From Silene latifolia (Eukaryota > Streptophyta > Magnoliopsida > Caryophyllales > Caryophyllaceae), in NCBI RefSeq assembly GCF_048544455.1, contig NC_133526.1, forward strand, positions 636,001 through 700,000: DNA of 64,000 bases, read 5' to 3'. Below, piece after piece: positions 57,657 to 64,000 of this stretch; within the stretch, counting starts at the first letter, position 1, and each line of letters opens with the position of its first letter. A program made the translations under genes and the position numbers. The notes under the pieces were generated by a model, which was not told the DNA's origin, ran no database searches, and was given only the letters and a program-made list of their open reading frames with translations.

Positions 57657-57907
57657 TGATTTATTTTTAGTCGGTCTTTCGAACTCCAGTTCGAACTTAT
57701 AACATTCCGAGTCTCTTTATATAAAGAAGCAAGTTTTTCCTTTGTACTTGAAGTAAAGCTTAAAAAAAGCAGCACCCTAACAAAGTAGAGCTAGACTTGC
57801 TAACTCTTTTGGTCACGCCTAACAATTAGCTAACGAAGTATGCACAACATGCATGCCTAAGGCCTAAGGGTACAAAATGTCAACATGCAAGCAAGTAATC
57901 TTTTCAG

Positions 57908-58390
57908 CCATGTGTGTTTGATTTAATTGAGCTGATCCGACTAACCTCCTTTTTTGTTTATAAAAAGTTGAAAATTTTACTTTTGTCCCATAAATATTTT
58001 CTAAAGTGAGAATCGTAGAGCGAAAATAAATCACTACTCTAACTATTTTCCTCCGCTTTTCTTTTTTCAAACTCAATTTATTAACAAAAAAACGGTCCTC
58101 GGACTTATTATGTTTTTGGTGTCCAAAATATTTCATGCATGAATCCTAACAGCGGGTGGATGTTCCAACTTCAAAGTCTTCAAGTGACGGTTCGTTACAA
58201 GTCTTACAACTTACAAGTATCTCAAAGTCTCCTTCTATCTTATTTCCTTGTATATTGTAGGAAAATCGTTATACATCTATCAAACAAGGAGCTGCTTCTT
58301 TAACAAGTACACAGGCCACTTGTTGTTAGGATTTGATCGGGTAGTACTAAATTGCAGTACCATCATACTCGATCACGTAAATTATTTTTA
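57908..58390. other. Shared non-coding DNA (unit 2)
   Basis: Counterpart of 41919-42401. The undisturbed TCTTTTCAG at about 57899-57907 is the empty site of the large unit-1 insertion. Confidence 0.6.
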
Positions 58391-58914
58391 GGGTTTTTTT
58401 TGTCAAAAACTATCTTATATTTAGGGGTATTTGTAAAAAGACTACCTTATATTATTATTTTTGTTTTCTACTACCTTTGTTTTCTTTATTCTTGGTCAAT
58501 AACTACCTACGCTAAGAATCTAGACAAATTTGGTCAGTTTGTCGACTTAAACCCATCTCCCTTGAGTCTTTTATGTTTTAATCTTGCTTAGGCGTTATTT
58601 TGGGAAGTCGTAATGTACTTACGGTTAACTTTAGTAGATGTTCGTAGTTATTATTGAAATGTCAAAACATAAATTTTGCTTATGTGAAGTTAAATTGTGG
58701 GTTGGACGCAGTTGGTCATTGTTGTTTGATGTTAACAAAGTCATGTGAGATAGGTTAATGTTGCCAAATCGGCCAAATCTCGCCATATTTTCATCAGAGG
58801 TAGTTTTTAACCAAAAAAAAGAGAAAACAAAGGTAGTATAAAGCAAGAAAAATAACATAAGGTAGTATTTTTACAAATACCCATAAATATAAGGTAGTTT
58901 TTAACAAAAAACCC
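58391..58914. mobile_element. Mutator-type MITE, 524 bp (unit 2)
   Basis: The same element and TSD TTATTTTTA as at 42402-42925. Confidence 0.88.
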
Positions 58915-59286
58915 TTATTTTTATATTTTTCCCACTTTTTTTTTATATTTTTCCCATTGTCAAAATTATATCTATAAATATGAGAGAAATATAACTTACA
59001 AAGAATAACACAATAAATAAACCACTTAAAGTGTAAATTAAAATTCCAATATAAGTACTCCGTACATTAATACAAACAGAATGAAATCATAATAAAGAGA
59101 CTGAAATCCCAATAATACTTGGAAGCCTTTCAGTCTCCTAAATAGATGCTATATTATTCAATATTAATAATACGCATCGTGTCATCGTCTTTGATTATCC
59201 TAAAGGTGAAGGCCAATTCGAAGGTTGGTCTCACATGTAAGTCCTATACCCTAATAGTAATATTGCATTACCACTTTTATTATGTA

Positions 59287-59495
59287 CTCTCTCTGTTCCG
59301 GTCATTTGTTGTCCTTTGGTTTTGGCACAAAGACTAAGGAAAGGGGGAAGTGGTCAATTACTAAATGACATGTGGAATAAATTGAATGTGAATGACCAAA
59401 TTACTTATCAAATTCATTCTTAAAATAGAAAGGACAACAAATGACTGAGACAGCCCAAAATGGAAAAGGACAACAAATGACCGGGACAGAGGGAG
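59287..59495. mobile_element. Stowaway-like MITE, 209 bp, unit 2 only
   Basis: Flanked by TA. Same family and length as 43362-43570 but in opposite orientation and at a different TA about 80 bases away. Unit 1 has the empty site ATGTACAAGG. Confidence 0.9.
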
Positions 59496-59643
59496 TACAA
59501 GCTAAGGAACCTGGCCAAGATTTCTCTTGTAACAATTGTATTGCCTATATAATCAGTATGTATATATAATGTATATAATCAGATTAGTTAATTATTATGA
59601 TTAGGAGATGATAATAATATGATCACCACCCACTGTGTTAATA

Positions 59644-60189
59644 TCACTTCCACATGTCAATTTGGCAGGCCGAGTTGGACGACGAAGCAAATTCCGATCC
59701 TGCCCCTATGTCTTGCTTATTGGAGCTAGGGCTAACCATCATGCTCATATGCTCGGACACGGGAAACATGGGTGCATTTGAGTAATTTGACTCCTTATTG
59801 TTACTACCATGGCTAAGTTGAGAAGCAACAAATAAACTTGTCAAGCACCCTCCAATCAGTGACTTGGTCATCGTCGTTGACTTGATCGGATCCACAATAA
59901 TCGTTACCAAATATTGAATCCAATTGTTGTTGATTAATCATTTGTTCTTGAGTAACTAACTTGAGGTGAGGACTGCATGCATATTGGCATGTAATCCATA
60001 CGTAGGCGCATTGAGCTACAATTCGCGGTAGATGGGGGGTATTTTAGGGCTTTCATCCTTGGAGAGTCCATATTATCTGGCATGAATGAGGCTTGATCGT
60101 CGTACCAACATGCATGGGGAATCCTCGAACCTGCGAACTGTTGTCAATCGTCGTTTCTTGAACACTCTGCATACTACCCATCCTTCTTC
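59644..60189 (-). pseudogene. NAC transcription factor exon 3 remnant (NST/SND-like), unit 2
   Basis: Counterpart of 43646-44194 with the same blocks (EEGWVVCRVFKKR, VTDWRVLDKF, VASQLSHGSN) and the same frame shifts, so the decay predates the duplication. It keeps the C-terminus CQIDMWK. Confidence 0.8.
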
Positions 60190-60264
60190 CTGATGAAGTT
60201 CAAAGTATATGTCAGTTTATAGACGTTGTCACTTTTGTCCGTACATATACTTCCACTATTTTTT

Positions 60265-61187
60265 GGTAGAATTTAAGCTTATAATTGGCAAAGTATCTCT
60301 CCAATACTTTGCTTCTCAGTGGATATTCAAGTGGTGTACAACACTACTTGAATAAAAACCGCATCGTTCACACTCACTACTGAGTAATCGAGTAGGTAGT
60401 TCAAAAAATGTTTATAAACTCCAAAACGACAATATTACTTTGATAAAATAACCTATAAAATATATAATAATAATAAGTGCCTCTTTATAATATTTAGCAT
60501 CGGACTCCAAATTTCATAAGCCAACTTTCTGTAAATTACATGATATCATCTATAATTTTTTTTGTAATCGTTTTTATACATTCAAAATTCTTAAAAAATA
60601 TCATAACTCGTTGTTGAAAATCAAAATTTTAGAAGAATTAAGACTTGAGTAAATAAAATTAAACTTACTTGAACTTGGCTCCTCTTTCGATGTTCAAATG
60701 ATGAACGATGCTACTAGAATACCGCTCACACTCCCTTTTGAGTTTATGAGTGGGTAAATCAAAAAACATTTTTGTAGCCGTGAGTGCGTTAGTCATCACT
60801 CTATCTCTGATTCCATGGTTGGTGATCTTGGAATTACATAAATTTAAAACAAAAAAAAAACAAATTATTAGATTAAACATAATCTATTAAAAAAATATAT
60901 ATATATATATATATATATATTTATTGTCAAGAAACAATCTATAAGAAGAAAATTTGGGAAGAAATATTTGAACATACGTAAAACATGCCATAACTTTGTG
61001 CCATCTCGACAAGTTTTTCACCAATTCTATCCTGATGTTGAGGTAAATTCATTGCTACTAGGTCAGCTGCGGATAAGTGAGACGGCGGGGGGACAAAGAA
61101 GTTATTTTCAATTCTTTCATCAGGTAGGATTACATGGTCGGCTGGAAAAACACCACCATTTGTTTGTCTGAGGTAGTCGGTTAACAT
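60265..61187 (-). pseudogene. 2-oxoglutarate/Fe(II) dioxygenase remnant B, exons 1-2 (unit 2)
   Basis: Exon 1 61187-60978 and exon 2 60826-60669 are identical in layout to unit 1, including donors GTATGT and GTAAGT. The catalytic exon is absent here too, so loss predates the duplication. Confidence 0.8.
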
Positions 61188-62028
61188 TTTTTGGACTAGA
61201 AATTTCTTTTTACTAAATTTATGTATTTAATGAATTGCTAAATTTATGTATTTAATGGATAGTTGGATAGTTTATTTATAGGCGATGGAAAGGGGGGGAT
61301 CGCGAACGAAGACATCAAATTGCGTAGATAGGAGGAAATTAAAGGAACCAACCTACTTGTCCTGATCGGAACGATTGGTAGGTATATAGGAGAAGGAAAG
61401 TTAGTTGGTGTTGTGTGTACATTTTTAAATTTTTGATAGAAAATTTTAATTAAAATAATTAAATAAACGAGACGGAAGAAGTATAAATGACCCGATCTGA
61501 TATTAACCTGATGATCTGACAATTATTAAGTTTAATATTGATCAAAATAAAAGTAACTTAGTGTTTAGATTGATAGGTTTGACTAAATAAAGGAGTAACT
61601 AAATCAAACAATAGTTAATTAAAAACTAAATTTTATGGTCCAAATTGATCCGATAAAGTAACCAAAGCCCTCGATCCGACCCGATCTGATACATTATTTA
61701 ACCCGAAATGACTCGACCGAAACCCAATTCGGCCCGAAAATATAGGTTGACCCCATATGACTCCGCTCGACCCGACCCAATTGACCCGATTGCTATCTCT
61801 AGACTTAGTTTTTAATGAGTGGAATAAGACCCGTGTTCGTTTAAAATGAAAAATTTAACCAGTGAGAAAATGAAAATAGTGACTCATGAAGTTGATCGCT
61901 AAGAAGAAAGTTATTGTGTTCCTTTGTATTTTGAAAAAAAATGAAGAAAAGTTGACGAACTACCGACTCTAGCCATTGAACTAAAGAGAGCCGAATTGGT
62001 TATTCGATATTTTTATGGGTGCCCATAG

Positions 62029-62030
<2 letters not shown>

Positions 62031-62083
<53 letters not shown>
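62031..62083. repeat. (TA)n microsatellite
   Basis: Longer than its unit 1 counterpart at about 46052-46082. Confidence 0.95.
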
Positions 62084-62086
<3 letters not shown>

Positions 62087-62324
62087 CGAACAACCAACTC
62101 TAGCCATTGAACTAAAATACCCTTGCTTTACTTTTCATGGAAAGCGTTCCTTTTTGCTCTCCAACTCCCAACACTTACTTGTAGAGTTCTAAACTTGTCA
62201 TTCCCCAAATGAATATAAACTCCCAACCCTTACTTGAAGGTATGTTCATTTCATGCGAATTTAACATATTTAATTATTTTAACTCTCTTGATAAAAGGAG
62301 TGAAATGAGAATGTTATAACATAC

Positions 62325-62531
62325 TTGGAAAATGCCACCTCTTGCGGCTTGATAGACCTCGCCGAGTATTCTTGAACGCTCCAGACCCATATTCATACCT
62401 AGCACGTCAACTACTGGTAATTCTATTGGTTGCACACATGTATTAATTATTGGTAGTTCCTGTGGTAGTAATATATAATCGGGTGAGAATTGGTTTCCTT
62501 GGTTTATTATTTCCCTTAGTAGTAGTGCCAT
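62325..62531 (-). pseudogene. 2-oxoglutarate/Fe(II) dioxygenase remnant A, exon 1 (unit 2)
   Basis: 69 codons from MALLLREIINQGNQF to GIFQ with donor GTATGT. It differs from unit 1 by several substitutions in the middle (TCVQPIELPVVDVLG against TCQVPIDLPTVNVIG), more than the flanking DNA shows. No following exon. Confidence 0.7.
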
Positions 62532-63799
62532 TTTTTTAAAGGAAGAAAGAAGCTAAGGTGAAGAAGGGATTTTTAATTTTCAGAGTAAGTTGTTGATGTT
62601 TAGTAATGTTTGATGCTAATAATCTCCTAATAATGATCTTATATTTATACTAAGAAACAATCAATGGTAATGCTCTCTTAAGAGTACGTTAAGATGGAAT
62701 ATTAATCATACATTGAATGTACATAACTTGAACAAAAAATGGACACAAAAAAATAAACATCCTGGGAATAAGTCCTCAAAAATGAAATGTCCATCAATTC
62801 AATACTTCACCAGTTATGGAAAATGGAAATGTTCCATGCATTCATCTTCCACCACTAAGTCACAATATGAGATGAATTTAGTTATTTAGAATATATGCGC
62901 ACGCAGTATCTTGTTTACTGAATGCTCTATGTTGCTCAGATGTGTAGTTGTGTACTATGTAGGAAGAATGGTTGTTATTAGAGCTTCGGATTCTCTGATA
63001 ACTTCAACAATATCATTCATCGTCATCGTCATCATCTTATCAGCATTGTACAAATATGTTTACATTATATTTATGAGATTGAGAAGTGAAATAAATGAAT
63101 CAATTCTTTCGAAACATAATTACTCCGTCCCAACCTGCTGTGTTGGGGGTAGTCAATGGTGATTGCTGATAATGCTGAATGTAATGTCGGACGACGAAAG
63201 CGTAGCGCCAAAATTACTAGGCATATATAGGAAAAATGTCAAGGATAAAATGGTAAATATTGTTTATTACTTCCAATCTTTGTTTCTTATTACAGATTAT
63301 TTGCAACGGAAAGCTGACAAGCATAGTGCACAGAGCAATAGCAAATTTCATAAAATTTCGAACAACTTTGGCTAATTTTAAAAAACCGAGAACATTAACA
63401 TTAAAAAACATTTAACATTAAAATTGAGACAGACAATTTATGAGTAATACTGTAAATAGTATATACTCCCTTCTATTCACAATAAACCTCTCATTTATAT
63501 AAATAGGATATACTCCTTCCTATTCACTTGTCTGGGCGGGACGACCGCAAAAGGTAATATTTGAGATGCGATGGTTTCAAAATTAAACTATTTTATTGTT
63601 TTTTTGGACTTTTATATGTTTATTACTTTCACTTCAAATTAATTGTGTATTAGCAAATTAATAACCAACCTAATCCTTATTATTTTCAAATTAGTTGCGT
63701 TATGAACTTGCGTCTTTTATTTCAATGGCATCTTACATGAAAAAATAGGGTAAAACAAAAATTCTATTTTTAGTGATCAAGAAATTAAAAAGGATACCC

Positions 63800-64000
63800 G
63801 ACCCAACCCGAGTAAACCAAACTCGACTTTTCTAGAGGGACATGGAATATATCATCATACGAATTCTAGATCTTTTTTCTTAAGTTACATTGTATCTTTA
63901 AATATGTAGCGTTGCTTTGTTTCAGCTGTCTCTCACTAGGCGCAGGTGCTGTTTTGATCGTAACTCACAGGCACAAAAGGTTTTGGATGACATGTTGGAA
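63800..64000. other. Right edge, outside the duplication
   Basis: Diverges from unit 1 after GGATACCC. Begins with GACCCAACCCGAG text; no feature could be supported in 200 bases. Confidence 0.5.

Larger units (their letters stand above)
53503..63799 (+). repeat. Unit 2 of the large direct duplication
   Basis: 10.3 kb colinear with unit 1 and in the same orientation. It lacks the four TSD-flanked insertions and the 3.86-kb block, and has one private Stowaway-like MITE (59287-59495). Confidence 0.9.

Overview
The window is plant nuclear DNA made almost entirely of transposable elements and repeats. The organism is probably a member of Caryophyllales, perhaps Caryophyllaceae; this is an inference from a Retand/Tat-type element, CTCGRYCGAG-rich Tekay-like elements and the common 'ACGGAGTAC' MITE ends. 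No complete, clearly functional host gene is present. The recognisable host-type sequences are broken exons of a 2-oxoglutarate dioxygenase and of an NST/SND-like NAC factor, plus one short intact RNase H-like ORF that is probably the end of a LINE.

Left part (1-15686) is a three-level nest on the minus strand. A Ty1/copia element (10803-15686) was hit five bases into its far LTR by a Tekay-like Ty3/gypsy element (G2, 6465-10802). G2 was in turn hit inside its RT region by a second, apparently non-coding gypsy element (G1, 1-6464). The outer ends of all three lie left of the window. G1 and G2 both carry arrays of the palindrome TACTCG(A/G)(T/C)CGAGTA in their LTRs and leaders.

15687-19059 is AT-rich DNA with a Tourist-like MITE. 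From 19060 to 63799 there is a large direct duplication: unit 1 (19060-52318, 33.3 kb) and unit 2 (53503-63799, 10.3 kb), separated by a 1.2-kb spacer. Almost all the size difference is explained by four insertions present only in unit 1, each with a target-site duplication (TSD) and a matching empty site in unit 2, plus one 3.86-kb indel without a TSD. The four insertions are: a small LTR element coding for FDPGG-motif proteins (22399-25857); a 688-bp Mutator-like element (26336-27023); a Mutator-like element of about 3.5 kb (27640-41909) that itself contains a 10.8-kb Retand/Tat element (29228-40018); and a 616-bp hAT-like element with GACCCG arrays (46241-46856). The indel interval (47680-51537) holds a solo G2-type LTR and a Helitron.

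Each unit also contains a shorter internal direct repeat of about 3.28 kb period bearing Helitron-type 3' ends, a LINE-like RNase H ORF, MITEs, the dioxygenase exons and the NAC exon. The window shows no operon-like or pathway organisation. Its interest lies in the dated layers of insertions, the unusual coding content of the FDPGG element, the extra RNase H copy and antisense ORF of the Tat element, and the palindrome arrays.
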